Assembly (NCBI RefSeq): GCF_007821455.1
Contig: NZ_VIAE01000004.1
Location: forward strand, 1-40,003
DNA length: 40,003 nt
From: Candidatus Phytoplasma pini
GTDB lineage: Bacteria > Bacillota_I > Bacilli_A > Acholeplasmatales > Acholeplasmataceae
Reading direction: 5' to 3'
Shown here: one piece after another, positions 1 to 8,807 of the stretch
How the letters are laid out: each line of letters starts with the position of its first letter
How positions within the stretch are numbered: the stretch's first letter is position 1
Made by a program: the position numbers and the translations under genes
The notes under the pieces: model-generated
What the model saw: the letters and a program-made list of their open reading frames with translations, nothing else
What the model was told of the DNA's origin: nothing
Database searches by the model: none

Positions 1-615
1 ACGAGCTTCTTGAAATAATTGACGAATACGAGCAGCCCCAACGCCAACAAATATTTCAACAAATTCCGAACCGCTGACTGAAAAAAAAGGAACTCCAGCT
101 TCTCCAGCTAAAGCTTTTGCTAGTAAAGTTTTTCCTGTTCCTGGAGGTCCTTCTAATAAAACTCCTTTTGGAATTTTAGCACCTATTCTAGTATATTTAA
201 AAGGATTTTTTAAAAAATCAATTAATTCTTTTAATTCTTCTTTTTCTTCTTCGTTACCAGCAACATCTTGAAAAGTAAAGTGAGATTTTTGTTTAGAAGA
301 AATTAAAGTAGAATTTAAGAAATTTGAACTTTGTTTTGAATAATTTAAAAAATACATTAAAAAAACAATCGAAGACAATGAATGAATTGTACTAATCATT
401 TGATTTTGAATAGGTTGGAAAATTAAAAGAAATTTGTTAAAGCTAATTCTTAAACCAAAAATATTTATTTGTCTGAATTGAACCGCAATAAAAACCATAA
501 TATCCAAAATTAAAAAACAAATAATTATTATACATAATTTAAAATGTGGTTTTTTTAAATCAATTTTTATTTTTCTCAAAAAATTTATGATGTTTTTTAT
601 TAATTTATGAATCAT
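1..615 (-). CDS. ftsH: FtsH/HflB-type membrane AAA+ protease, N-terminal part (cut by window edge)
   Basis: Only the first 205 residues lie in the window; the gene continues beyond base 1. I translated it directly: ATG at 615, preceded by GAAAGGA about 13 bases upstream. Two hydrophobic segments (about residues 27-47 and 76-92) precede an AAA+ domain that begins [13 protein letters not shown]. Walker A is GPPGTGKT (156-163), followed by the FtsH-typical [18 protein letters not shown]. FtsH enzymes are ATP- and zinc-dependent membrane proteases; the protease half is not visible, so a protease-less homologue cannot be excluded. Phytoplasmas often carry several FtsH/HflB copies. It lies 37 bases downstream of the 653-2206 gene on the same strand and may be co-transcribed with it. 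Confidence 0.9.
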   Translation of the reverse strand, partial: MIHKLIKNIINFLRKIKIDLKKPHFKLCIIIICFLILDIMVFIAVQFRQINIFGLRISFNKFLLIFQPIQNQMISTIHSLSSIVFLMYFLNYSKQSSNFLNSTLISSKQKSHFTFQDVAGNEEEKEELKELIDFLKNPFKYTRIGAKIPKGVLLEGPPGTGKTLLAKALAGEAGVPFFSVSGSEFVEIFVGVGAARIRQLFQEAR

Positions 616-652
616 TTTTATTATTTTTTCCTTTCAATAAAATTCAATTAGT

Positions 653-2206
653 TCATAATTTGAACATATATTCCAATTGATTCAATTTTTTAATTTGTTT
701 ATCAAAAAAATCAATATCAGTAGTCAACAAATAAAAATAAAATACAGAATAAACATCATAAGCTTTATCTAAACTTTCTGAAGATATATTGATTAAATTA
801 TCAATACTTTCAGTTATTTGTGGATATCTATTTTTGTTCTTATATTCATTTTTTTTATCTTGTAAACATTTTAATAAGGATTTCCATCGATCATATTCTT
901 GTGAAAATGTTGATTTAAAAAATTCATGATTTTTGTTAGAATTCGTATTACTATAATTTCCATCTTCATTATTCTCTATTTCTTCTCGTCTTGTAGTATA
1001 AAAATCATTAAGTGGTTCTACAAATTCATTAATAATTTTTTGTATCCTTTCATCTTTTAATTTTTCATCTAATAATAATTTTAAATAATTATTAAAATCA
1101 TAAAAATCTTTTTTGGAAGAATCAACTTCTATTTCTTTTAAGGGTATTACAGAAAATTTATCATTTAAAAATGAGTCATGTATACTAGTAATTATTTGAC
1201 TACATAATTTTTTTATTAAATCAATAAAAGAGATATAATTATCATTATACTTAGGGATTGAAAGTATTAATTGATTAATTCCATTGCCCAAAGTGTCACC
1301 ATCAATTGCTATAAACAAATTTTTAATTTGTTTTATTTTCATGCTTAATTTAGGATCATTAATATCTTTATTATTCGAAATTCGAATTAATTGTTTTATA
1401 TCATCATGAACAGCTTTTCTCAATTCTTTTTGTGTTTCATTTAATTTTATATTATTCCAATTTTTACTATTAAAAATGTTTTGTAATTTAGATAATAATT
1501 TTTTTTCTTCTTCATTAAATAAATTTTTTGAGATATCTAAAGAAATAACATCATCATCTTTAAATAAATTTAATAAAAATTCAATTTTACTATAATCTGA
1601 TTTTGTAGAAGTAGAAAATAATTTTAATAAAAAAATATTATTATTATTTTCTAAATTATTTGAAAATAAATCATCGTTTTTCAAAATTTTTTTAATATTT
1701 ATTTGAATATTTTTAGGATATTCTTTTGATAAAAATTTTTCGATATCTTCTGCCAAATTTTTTACTATATCGCTAAAATAACACAAATTAATTGTAATCT
1801 GTTTGTAGTTAGCTAATGAGTTATACATTACATTGTTGGATTTATTTAAATTATTAGTTTGAGATCCTATTCTAGAACAACAAAGATCGCTAAAATGTAA
1901 ATTTTCAAATAAATCATTTATTGTTAAAATTTTTTTACCATTAACGCTGTTATGTTTATGAATTTTTGTATATAAATCTTTACAAAAATTTATATTTTTA
2001 ATTAAAAAATTAGTTGAATTTTCAGGAAAAAATAAACCATAAGTATAAGTATCTTTATTATTATATTTATTATTTTCATAATAATTAAAGTTTTTAATAA
2101 ATAAATAACAAAATCCGACTATTATCAATACTAAAAATACTAAAAAAAACAAAAATCTCAAATTTAAAATATTTTTATTATTCTCTTTTTCATCCATAAT
2201 TTTCAT
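653..2206 (-). CDS. Membrane-anchored protein of unknown function (517 aa)
   Basis: I do not recognise a family. The product has a short charged N-terminus rich in Asn and Lys, one strong hydrophobic segment (about residues 15-38), and then some 470 hydrophilic residues rich in Lys, Asn, Asp and Ile that look mostly helical. The likely topology is an N-terminal anchor with the body outside the cell. Two starts are possible: ATG at 2206, or ATG at 2197 (514 aa). An AGAGAG sequence sits only about 3 bases before the first but about 10 before the second, so 2197 is the better-placed start. A run of about 18 A lies roughly 70 bases upstream. It precedes ftsH on the same strand. Confidence 0.75.
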   Translation of the reverse strand: MKIMDEKENNKNILNLRFLFFLVFLVLIIVGFCYLFIKNFNYYENNKYNNKDTYTYGLFFPENSTNFLIKNINFCKDLYTKIHKHNSVNGKKILTINDLFENLHFSDLCCSRIGSQTNNLNKSNNVMYNSLANYKQITINLCYFSDIVKNLAEDIEKFLSKEYPKNIQINIKKILKNDDLFSNNLENNNNIFLLKLFSTSTKSDYSKIEFLLNLFKDDDVISLDISKNLFNEEEKKLLSKLQNIFNSKNWNNIKLNETQKELRKAVHDDIKQLIRISNNKDINDPKLSMKIKQIKNLFIAIDGDTLGNGINQLILSIPKYNDNYISFIDLIKKLCSQIITSIHDSFLNDKFSVIPLKEIEVDSSKKDFYDFNNYLKLLLDEKLKDERIQKIINEFVEPLNDFYTTRREEIENNEDGNYSNTNSNKNHEFFKSTFSQEYDRWKSLLKCLQDKKNEYKNKNRYPQITESIDNLINISSESLDKAYDVYSVFYFYLLTTDIDFFDKQIKKLNQLEYMFKL

Positions 2207-3277
2207 TCTCTCTTTTTCTTTTAATTTTTTTATATTAATTAAAATTATACTTCATTTTTTTCTTATGTCAAGATAAATAAAAAAAAAAAAAAAAAAAATT
2301 AACATATTAAGAAGTTAGTCTTGTCTTTGTAGTTATTTATTGTAGTTATTTATTAATGTTGAGAAGATAAATCAAAACTTAAAATCTATACAATATTATT
2401 TTTTTAATATTTAAAACAAATTAAATCTTTTAATTTATTAATTTATTATTGTATATTAACTACTCCTTAAAAAAAAGAAATATGAACTTAAAAAAATAAA
2501 AATAGATAAGTTTTAAAATAATAAAATATTAATATTAACTTAAAAAAAAGTAATCTTTATTTTTTTAAAAAAAAGATAAAGAAAATTATTGTTTTATTGT
2601 TGTAAATCATTAAAATATTATTGTTAAAATAGAAAAATAAAGCCACTTGTTTTTTTAATAAACAATTTTGACTTTATTTTTACGATTTCATTTGTTATAT
2701 TTTGATAGATAAATAGATAAGGATTATAAATCTATCGTGATAAAAAAGTAGAGAAAAATTGATATTTATTTAAAAAAATTTAAATCTTTGATCATAGAAC
2801 ATGATATTTGAAGATAGTATTAAAGTTTATTTAGCAAATGATGAAATATTTTCTAAAACATAGAAAAAGATAAAATAATCATTTTTAATTTAAATAAAAT
2901 TAAAAATTCCTTAATATTTTATTTTTCATTAATGTTGAAAATAATTTTCCAAAAATTTATTTTATAATATTTGTTTGAACAAAAATATTTAAATATTGAT
3001 TTTTATTAAATTTTATATTAAAATAATAAAATTGAAATATTAATTTTTTTTGTTTTTTTAAAATTTCAATGTTTAAATTATTAAAATATTATTAATAATG
3101 TAAAATGTAAAGTAGGAAACAAGAGATAATTAAGAATAATAAGAAAGATAGAATTATCATAATTCTTTGTGTCATTTAAATAAATAAAAAAAGAGGTCAA
3201 TTTGATCAGAAAAATATGATTTTTATGAAAAAAAAAAGAATAAATAATTATCCTAATTCATTAATTTCGACATTTAA
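2207..3277. other. Long AT-rich intergenic region, no convincing gene
   Basis: About 1.07 kb without a supported gene, apart from a possible leader ORF at its right end. It holds a long poly(A) run near 2279-2298, a 13-base direct repeat (TGTAGTTATTTAT, twice, around 2327-2352) and a structured inverted repeat at 2633-2681. A 20-codon open stretch at 2801-2863 (MIFEDSIKVY...) has no ribosome binding site and soon meets a stop; it may be a gene remnant. The region separates divergent transcription units (653-2206 minus, 3278 onward plus), so promoters for both should lie here, but none stands out in so AT-rich a background. Confidence 0.6.
2633..2681. repeat. Nested inverted repeat (possible structured RNA or old terminator)
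   Basis: Outer arms AAAAATAAAG (2633-2642) and CTTTATTTTT (2672-2681) pair perfectly. Inside them TTGTTT (2648-2653) pairs with AAACAA (2660-2665). The structure could form on either strand. It has no flanking gene that it obviously terminates. Confidence 0.4.
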
Positions 3278-3290
3278 ATGGATTATATAA
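3216..3290 (+). CDS. Possible 24-residue leader peptide overlapping the next start
   Basis: An ATG at 3216 opens 24 codons (MIFMKKKRINNYPNS...) ending in TAA at 3288-3290, thus overlapping the ATG of the 3278 gene by 13 bases in another frame. The 3278 gene has no Shine-Dalgarno sequence of its own, so termination-reinitiation from this leader could start it. The only purine-rich stretch ahead (AAAGAGG near 3190) is about 18 bases from the ATG, which is too far for a normal site. Weak evidence; this may be chance. Confidence 0.25.
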   Translation: MIFMKKKRINNYPNSLISTFKWII

Positions 3291-3589
3291 TTTATTTGCT
3301 TCGCTCTTTAAATAAAAAAATAGATAATTTGATTTTAAACAAATTAGTTGAAATACCTTATATTCAATTTATCAAAAATTTTTTTTTAAATTATATATCT
3401 CATTATCTCGTTTTAAAAGATGAAGAAAACATTTTCGCTAATTTTTTGACTTTTTGGTTTCTTTGTTTAATTTATCCTTTTATTTCTTTTTTGGTAGAGA
3501 AATTATTTTATACCATTGTTTATATCATTGATTATCTTTTTTTAATTTTTAAATCAAAAAAAAACAAAGGAGAAAAATCAGATGCTTGA
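3278..3589 (+). CDS. Small membrane protein, first of a coupled trio
   Basis: A 103-residue product of unknown family. A hydrophobic stretch near residues 24-45 and a strong one near 55-90 flank a short acidic segment (KDEENIF), and the protein ends in a lysine-rich tail. It has no clear ribosome binding site. Its 3' end contains AAAGGAG, the ribosome binding site of the next gene, and overlaps that gene by 8 bases. This tight packing, with two more tiny hydrophobic products behind it, supports real coding. I do not assign a function; holin-like or toxin-like roles are possible but not supported. Confidence 0.55.
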   Translation: MDYIIYLLRSLNKKIDNLILNKLVEIPYIQFIKNFFLNYISHYLVLKDEENIFANFLTFWFLCLIYPFISFLVEKLFYTIVYIIDYLFLIFKSKKNKGEKSDA

Positions 3590-3770
3590 AAAAGTTTCAA
3601 TTTTTTTACAATATGTCATATTTATCTTATCTTTTTTAATGTTCAAATTCATTTGTTATAGTTATAAAATTTTCATTTGTTATAGTTATAAAATTATTTT
3701 TCAAAAATTAAAAAAAGGTTTTTTTGTTAATCATTATCGTCAGTTAAAATTAGAAAAAACAAAAAAATAA
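3582..3770 (+). CDS. Small membrane protein with an 8-residue internal duplication
   Basis: A 62-residue product. Its ATG lies within the end of the upstream gene and is preceded by AAAGGAG, the best ribosome binding site of the trio. Residues 1-24 are hydrophobic, and the C-terminus is basic (KLEKTKK). FICYSYKI is encoded twice in a row because of a perfect 24-bp tandem duplication (3648-3671 and 3672-3695). No family is recognised. Confidence 0.55.
   Translation: MLEKVSIFLQYVIFILSFLMFKFICYSYKIFICYSYKIIFQKLKKGFFVNHYRQLKLEKTKK
3648..3695 (+). repeat. Perfect 24-bp tandem duplication
   Basis: Two adjacent identical copies of a 24-bp unit beginning TTCATTTGTTATAG and ending AAAATT. The unit is in frame, adding eight residues to the small membrane protein that contains it. 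Confidence 0.9.
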
Positions 3771-3771
3771 A

Positions 3772-3990
3772 ATGTGGTTGTATTTAAAATCTTTTTTAAA
3801 TAATCATAAAGAAATATATCAATCATTTGTTCATTTTGTTCTTTTTCTTTTGATTTTATTATCCTTCCCTGCTTTTTTATGTTTTATGGATGATTTATGT
3901 AATTTAATTAATAATTTATTTAATTTAATTAAATCTTTTTTTCTTTATTTTTACAACAAGAAACAAAAAAGAAACAAAAAAGAAAAGTAA
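3772..3990 (+). CDS. Small membrane protein, third of the trio
   Basis: A 72-residue product whose ATG follows the upstream TAA by one base, which suggests translational coupling; no separate Shine-Dalgarno sequence is seen. The central part (about residues 18-40) is strongly hydrophobic and the C-terminal 13 residues are nearly all Lys, Asn, Arg and Glu. No family is recognised. A strong bidirectional hairpin follows it. Confidence 0.5.
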   Translation: MWLYLKSFLNNHKEIYQSFVHFVLFLLILLSFPAFLCFMDDLCNLINNLFNLIKSFFLYFYNKKQKRNKKEK

Positions 3991-4012
3991 AAAGAAAAGA
4001 AAAAAGAAATAA

Positions 4013-4054
4013 AAAAATATTAATAAAAAATAAAATATTTTTATTAATATTTTT
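4013..4054. terminator. Bidirectional terminator hairpin
   Basis: AAAAATATTAATAAAAA (4013-4029) pairs over 17 bases with TTTTTATTAATATTTTT (4038-4054), loop of 8. It lies between the convergent small-membrane-protein cluster (plus) and the serine-protease gene (minus). T-rich bases follow the stem on both strands. The stem has no G-C pairs, so it is weak for its length. Confidence 0.6.
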
Positions 4055-4115
4055 ATTTTTTATAATTATATTAATTAAATATAAATAGTTAAGTTTCAAT
4101 ATCTAGATTATTTCT

Positions 4116-7076
4116 TTATAATTTCTTTACTTTATATGAATAAATATTTTTAATAGGTAATATGAAAATTATTATAAAAGAAGTAATAATTATAAAAAAA
4201 ACAAAATAAATTATTTGAATATTATTTTTCCATTTTTCTTTCATCAAAAGTTCTTTGATAATTTCTCCTTTTATAAAAGAAGCTTTGATGAAATTATGTG
4301 GTATTTCATTATTGGATATAAAATGATTAATTCCTAAAAAATTACCATTTTTATCGAAACATAGAAAATTGATTTTTTGTCCATAAAAAGTATTTTTTGT
4401 TTTTAAATCAAAAACAGAATCAAAAAGAAAATTTTCATTTTCGATAAAACTTACATTTCCTTTGAATATTTGTGGGAAATGATTTTTGTTATCAGTATTA
4501 GTTATATAATATATATCTTCACTGATGTCTGAATCAGAAAGTTTTCTTATTGGTGTTATAGGGTATTCTACTGAAGATTCAAAAGTTATCAAAGATAAAT
4601 TATAATTTCCATAATAAAAACTTTTTAAAACACCTCTTTCTTTTGAATTAGAACCTTCGATATTAGATAATATAATATTAACTTTATCAGATAATAAATT
4701 GACTAACGGTTCTATTTTTTTATAAAAAGGTAAAAAAAACAATCCTAAATTATTTTTATGCGTTGACAAAATAAAATACAAAAAATTACCATTAGATAAT
4801 GTTTTTTTTTGAAAAATAACACCATTACCTTCAACATTTTTATTATCTTTTTCCCAAATAACTAAAGATTTGCTTAACAAATCATTTTGTTTTTTGTCCA
4901 TAATACGAAAAGATAAAAAAGGATTATATTTAAAAGAATTTTTAAACAAGTATTCTTTTTCTTCAATAATTATATTATTATTTTTTTTTCTGAAAAAAAA
5001 TTTAATTTTTTTTTCATTTTTTGCTTTAAATTCTATTTCTATTTGATCATATTTCGGATTGAAACAAAATATTTGTTTTTGATCATCGTAAATTTTTATT
5101 AAAAAAAGATTAATTTGTTCATTTTGAATATTCTTATTATTAAATGATGATGGAAATAATAATATTTTAGATTCTGATTTATTTTTCAAAATATAAAATA
5201 AATCTTTGATAGAAAAAGTAATGTCTTTTTGTTTTTCTAGAAAAGAATTTAAATCGGAATTAGAAATGAATTGATTTATTTTTTCTTCTTTTTCTTGTTG
5301 AAAATCATCATCTTTAAAAATAAATTTTGTTGGAATTGGATTTTGTTTTTTTTTGTTTGTTATTTTTTGATATATATCATTTATATGTGTTATATTAATA
5401 GCTTGAGAAAATTGATCTGTCATGACAGGGTTTTCGACAGAACTTTTATTCATTCCTATTATCATTCCTTTTTCATCAAAAACAGGTCCACCGCTATTTC
5501 CATTATCTATTTTAATATCAAAATTAATTTCTTTTTCGTTAAAAAAAACTATATTCCCTTTTTTTAATAAATTGATTTCAAGATATTTTTTTATACTCTT
5601 TTTTGGTTGATCAAGTAATTCTACTAAGATTTCGCCATTTTCATAAAAAAATCGGATAATATAATTTTCTTTTGGATCCAAATCGACATCTATAATTTGA
5701 GCTAATTGAGAGCCCATATTGTAAATAAAATCCCCTTTTTTAATTTTCATTTTTTTTTCTTCTGGATAGAAATTTTTCATCCTTTCATCTAAAATTTTTT
5801 TTATTTTTGTATATTTTTTCTCATCATCGTTTTCAAATTCCAAGATTGCTATATCGTCATAATCATTTTCATTGTCAATGTATCCTAAAATTTTGATATT
5901 TTTGATGCTGTCTTCGAAATATTTATTCAAAACCATAATAGCAGGAGCATTTGGATTATCATCTGTTTTTATCACATGTCTATTAGTTAAAATATAATAC
6001 TTATATTTTTGTTTTTCATTTTCTTTCTTTTCTTGTACTTGTTCAACTTTACAAATAAAACCTGAACCCAAAGAATCTTGACCTAAAGATTTATTTGCGA
6101 AAATTACAAAAGTAATTGTATTTAAATCTTCGATAATTTTTTCGTTTATATCTTTTTGTTTTTTTTCTTCGTTAAGTTGTTGATTTTCGTATTGTTTTTT
6201 CAAAATTTCTTGACATTTATTACATTCTCTTTGTTTATCTATTTCTGCTCTCATCTTTTTATATAATTTTTCTAATGAAATATATTTACTTTTTTTGGAT
6301 GAATTTTTAAAAATTCCCAAATAATTTCCTTTTTGATCAAAAGAAATTTTACGTTTTATGATTGTGTCATTTTCTTTTTTTTTAATTTTGATGGGTAAAT
6401 AATAATTATTTTTTTCCAAATTTTGTATTTTTTTTTCTTCTTTGTCTTTGTATTTTTGTTCTTCTTCTTCCTCTTCTTGTCGTTGTTTATCTTCATAACA
6501 CTTATGACATTGAAAAAAATAAAATATACAATTAGATGTTACAACGTAATTTATTCCTTTTTGTTCATCTTGATTAGGTAAAGAAAAACCAACAAAATTT
6601 CCTTCAGTGTTGAAAAAAATTTTATTATTTTTCCCTTTGATAGAAACAGGTAACGAATGTGTATCAGAAGAATTATAATTTTCACTAATAATCCCTTCTT
6701 GAAAAGCATTAATTTTATCTATAGTAAAAGCGTATATGACATCTCCTTGTTTAAAATGATACGGTTTAATTTCGTATTCGTCACATTTGTCAAATATATT
6801 TTCTTTTGTATTTGAAAAGTTTTTATTTTCTGATTTTTGAGAATTTAATATTCTTTCAAGCATATCTCGAATTTCTTTAATTTTTTTAGATTTAATTTTT
6901 TCGTTTTTATCTTTTTTAAATATTTTTTTTGAATTCTTAATATAGTTATCACAATCAATTATTTCTTCACTATTTTTGATATATTTCCAGACTAAAAAAT
7001 AATAAAAAAATAATATCAATAACATTAATCCAAAAAAAATATATAATTTTTTTTTCTGATTTTTATTAAGATACAT
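4116..7076 (-). CDS. Membrane-anchored trypsin-like (HtrA-type) serine protease with a second degenerate protease domain
   Basis: A 986-residue product with membrane segments near both ends (about 11-31 and 953-975). Residues about 320-545 form a trypsin-like domain with the complete triad: His367 in TNRHV, Asp408 in YDDIAIL and Ser528 in GNSGGPVF. Residues about 738-920 follow the same plan (EGNGVIF, FILSTHKN, YNLSLITF, FDKNGNFLGIN) but lack the catalytic Asp and Ser, so they look like a dead second protease domain. The motif FDxxGNxxG, which follows the active serine in such domains, also occurs near 155 and 246. The N-terminal part has two CxxC pairs (FQCHKC, RECNKC) around an acidic coiled stretch (about 197-222). 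The protease fold is clear from the motifs; substrate and role are unknown. It is plausibly an exported quality-control or host-directed protease. No clear Shine-Dalgarno sequence precedes the ATG. Confidence 0.8.
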   Translation of the reverse strand: MYLNKNQKKKLYIFFGLMLLILFFYYFLVWKYIKNSEEIIDCDNYIKNSKKIFKKDKNEKIKSKKIKEIRDMLERILNSQKSENKNFSNTKENIFDKCDEYEIKPYHFKQGDVIYAFTIDKINAFQEGIISENYNSSDTHSLPVSIKGKNNKIFFNTEGNFVGFSLPNQDEQKGINYVVTSNCIFYFFQCHKCYEDKQRQEEEEEEQKYKDKEEKKIQNLEKNNYYLPIKIKKKENDTIIKRKISFDQKGNYLGIFKNSSKKSKYISLEKLYKKMRAEIDKQRECNKCQEILKKQYENQQLNEEKKQKDINEKIIEDLNTITFVIFANKSLGQDSLGSGFICKVEQVQEKKENEKQKYKYYILTNRHVIKTDDNPNAPAIMVLNKYFEDSIKNIKILGYIDNENDYDDIAILEFENDDEKKYTKIKKILDERMKNFYPEEKKMKIKKGDFIYNMGSQLAQIIDVDLDPKENYIIRFFYENGEILVELLDQPKKSIKKYLEINLLKKGNIVFFNEKEINFDIKIDNGNSGGPVFDEKGMIIGMNKSSVENPVMTDQFSQAINITHINDIYQKITNKKKQNPIPTKFIFKDDDFQQEKEEKINQFISNSDLNSFLEKQKDITFSIKDLFYILKNKSESKILLFPSSFNNKNIQNEQINLFLIKIYDDQKQIFCFNPKYDQIEIEFKAKNEKKIKFFFRKKNNNIIIEEKEYLFKNSFKYNPFLSFRIMDKKQNDLLSKSLVIWEKDNKNVEGNGVIFQKKTLSNGNFLYFILSTHKNNLGLFFLPFYKKIEPLVNLLSDKVNIILSNIEGSNSKERGVLKSFYYGNYNLSLITFESSVEYPITPIRKLSDSDISEDIYYITNTDNKNHFPQIFKGNVSFIENENFLFDSVFDLKTKNTFYGQKINFLCFDKNGNFLGINHFISNNEIPHNFIKASFIKGEIIKELLMKEKWKNNIQIIYFVFFIIITSFIIIFILPIKNIYSYKVKKL

Positions 7077-7508
7077 ACTTTATTTCATACTTTGATCGAT
7101 TTCTTTATATTATTTAAATTAGATATTTCATTAATGATAATTAATAAGTTAAAATTATATAATTTTATATTTATATGATATCTAATATCTTTTGTGACAA
7201 TCTATGACTTAACCTATTAATTATATATATATATAATTATAATACTATTTATTTTAAAATTTTATATACAATTGCAAATAGAAATAGGAATTACAAATAA
7301 AATTTTAAATAATTAAGATTAATATATAGGCCATAAATAAAAGTGAAAACATTTTTTTATAAATATTTAATCTTATTTAATCTAGTACCTATATACTTAA
7401 TAACTAATATAATACTAAATTAAATAAAATATTATATAAGTATTTTTCATTCTAATTATTTTTATTAAAATTTAATTAAATCTTTTTATCTTTTAAAATA
7501 TTTTATAC
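7077..7508. other. AT-rich divergent intergenic region
   Basis: Between the serine-protease gene (minus) and the heat-shock promoter (plus). No ORF is supported. It contains a 20-bp perfect palindrome of alternating A/T at 7219-7238. The heat-shock promoter and operator that follow are listed separately. Confidence 0.5.
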
Positions 7509-7537
7509 TTGACATTATATAAAAAAAGTAATAAAAT
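7509..7537 (+). promoter_or_regulatory. Sigma-A-type promoter of the hrcA operon
   Basis: A perfect -35 box TTGACA (7509-7514), a 17-base spacer and TAAAAT (7532-7537) as the -10 box. Transcription should start around 7543-7546, inside the CIRCE operator directly downstream. This is the clearest promoter in the window. Confidence 0.85.
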
Positions 7538-7541
7538 TAAG

Positions 7542-7568
7542 TTAGCAGTCATTATACTCGATTGCTAA
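7542..7568 (+). promoter_or_regulatory. CIRCE operator (HrcA binding site)
   Basis: TTAGCAGTC, nine bases, GATTGCTAA. The known CIRCE consensus is TTAGCACTC-N9-GAGTGCTAA. The arms differ from it at one position each, and these are the symmetric partners. The site overlaps the expected transcription start and lies about 80 bases ahead of hrcA, so HrcA should repress its own operon until heat shock. Confidence 0.88.
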
Positions 7569-7649
7569 AATAATTAAAAATAAATTGAGCAGTTCATTTA
7601 ATGATAGTATATAATTTATTTTAGTTTTTAGTCAAAGCGTTAAAGGTGT

Positions 7650-8690
7650 ATGGTTGTTTTGTTGCTTTCTGATAGAAAAAGACTTATTTTAAAAGCAGTT
7701 ATAGAATATTATTCTAAAGATTCTAAACCTGTAGGTTCTCAATTATTAGCGAAATTATCTTATTTAAAATTTTCTAGCGCTACTATTCGTTATGATATGC
7801 TTCAGTTAGAAAAAAAAGGTTATTTAGAAAAAGTTCATAAATCTAGCGGAAGAATACCTTCTATTAAGGGTTATGTTTTTTATTTAAATAACTTAATCAC
7901 GCGTAAACAAGAGAATGAAAAATTATTTATTTTATTTGAAAAAATAATTAAGCAAAACAAAAATTTAAAAGAAAAGATTATCAAAGATCTTTTTAATTCA
8001 TTTTGTGATTTCACTAATTATGTAGTTATTAATGTTAAATCTGATTTTTTGAAACATCATAAAATTAATGAGTTGAAATTAATTTTTGTTAATGAAGAAA
8101 AAGCTGTTTTGTTAGTTATAACAGAAAAAGGTTATTTAAGGAATCAAAATATTTTTTTAGAAAAAAATAAAGATTTTGATATTCAGGATTTACATACAAT
8201 AATTCGCATTTTCAATAATTTACTATTTGGAAAACATTTGCACGAAGCTATTTCAATATTAAAAAATGATTATATTATTCAAGAAAAACTTAAGATTTCT
8301 GATCAATATAAAAATTATTTGATTCAATCTTTAATAGAGGTTTTTTGTAGTTTTGAAAAATATAATTATGATATTTATGGCATTACTAATTTTTGGAATT
8401 TTATTGATAATAAAAATTTTCAAGAAATAAAAAAAATGATGAATTTATTGGATACTAAAGAATTAAATGAAATTTTTTTTAATTCTCCACAAAAAATTAT
8501 TTGTCAATTAGTTAATCAAATTCGTTTAATGTCTTACTATAATTTAATAATTATTTCTATTCCTTATTATATTAACGAGCGAGAAAAAGGTTTTATTGCG
8601 GTTTTAGGTCCTCGAATTATTAAATATCAAGAAATCATTCCTTTTTTAGAATATTTGTCTGCTCATTTATCCAATTTATATATAGAATAA
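7650..8690 (+). CDS. hrcA: Heat-inducible transcription repressor HrcA
   Basis: 346 residues as read from ATG 7650. The N-terminal winged-helix part (SATIRYDMLQLEKKGYLEK, SSGRIPS.KGY) is highly typical of HrcA, followed by the longer GAF-like/dimerisation part with weaker conservation. HrcA represses class I heat-shock operons by binding CIRCE, with GroEL modulating it in other bacteria. The start is uncertain: AAAGG is only 3 bases before ATG 7650, and homologues begin close to LSDRKR, so a TTG at 7659 or 7662 is possible. First gene of hrcA-grpE-dnaK-dnaJ. Confidence 0.93.
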   Translation: MVVLLLSDRKRLILKAVIEYYSKDSKPVGSQLLAKLSYLKFSSATIRYDMLQLEKKGYLEKVHKSSGRIPSIKGYVFYLNNLITRKQENEKLFILFEKIIKQNKNLKEKIIKDLFNSFCDFTNYVVINVKSDFLKHHKINELKLIFVNEEKAVLLVITEKGYLRNQNIFLEKNKDFDIQDLHTIIRIFNNLLFGKHLHEAISILKNDYIIQEKLKISDQYKNYLIQSLIEVFCSFEKYNYDIYGITNFWNFIDNKNFQEIKKMMNLLDTKELNEIFFNSPQKIICQLVNQIRLMSYYNLIIISIPYYINEREKGFIAVLGPRIIKYQEIIPFLEYLSAHLSNLYIE

Positions 8691-8725
8691 AAAGAAATAA
8701 AAAAAGAAATGAAAATAATGAATAG

Positions 8726-8739
8726 TTGATTATAATCAA
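8726..8739. repeat. 14-bp perfect palindrome between hrcA and grpE
   Basis: TTGATTATAATCAA, perfectly self-complementary without a loop. Its place in the hrcA-grpE gap could make it an operator or mRNA processing element, or it may be chance in such AT-rich DNA. Confidence 0.35.
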
Positions 8740-8807
8740 AATTGAAATTAAATAAAAATTGCAAAAAATATTTATTTTTACTTTTATAAAGGAGTATAAT
8801 TTATCTA

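Noticed and set aside
5271-5610. Two overlapping plus-strand ORFs (98 and 62 aa) inside the serine-protease gene
   Set aside because: They are antisense shadows of the conserved protease region, with no ribosome binding site and unlikely composition.
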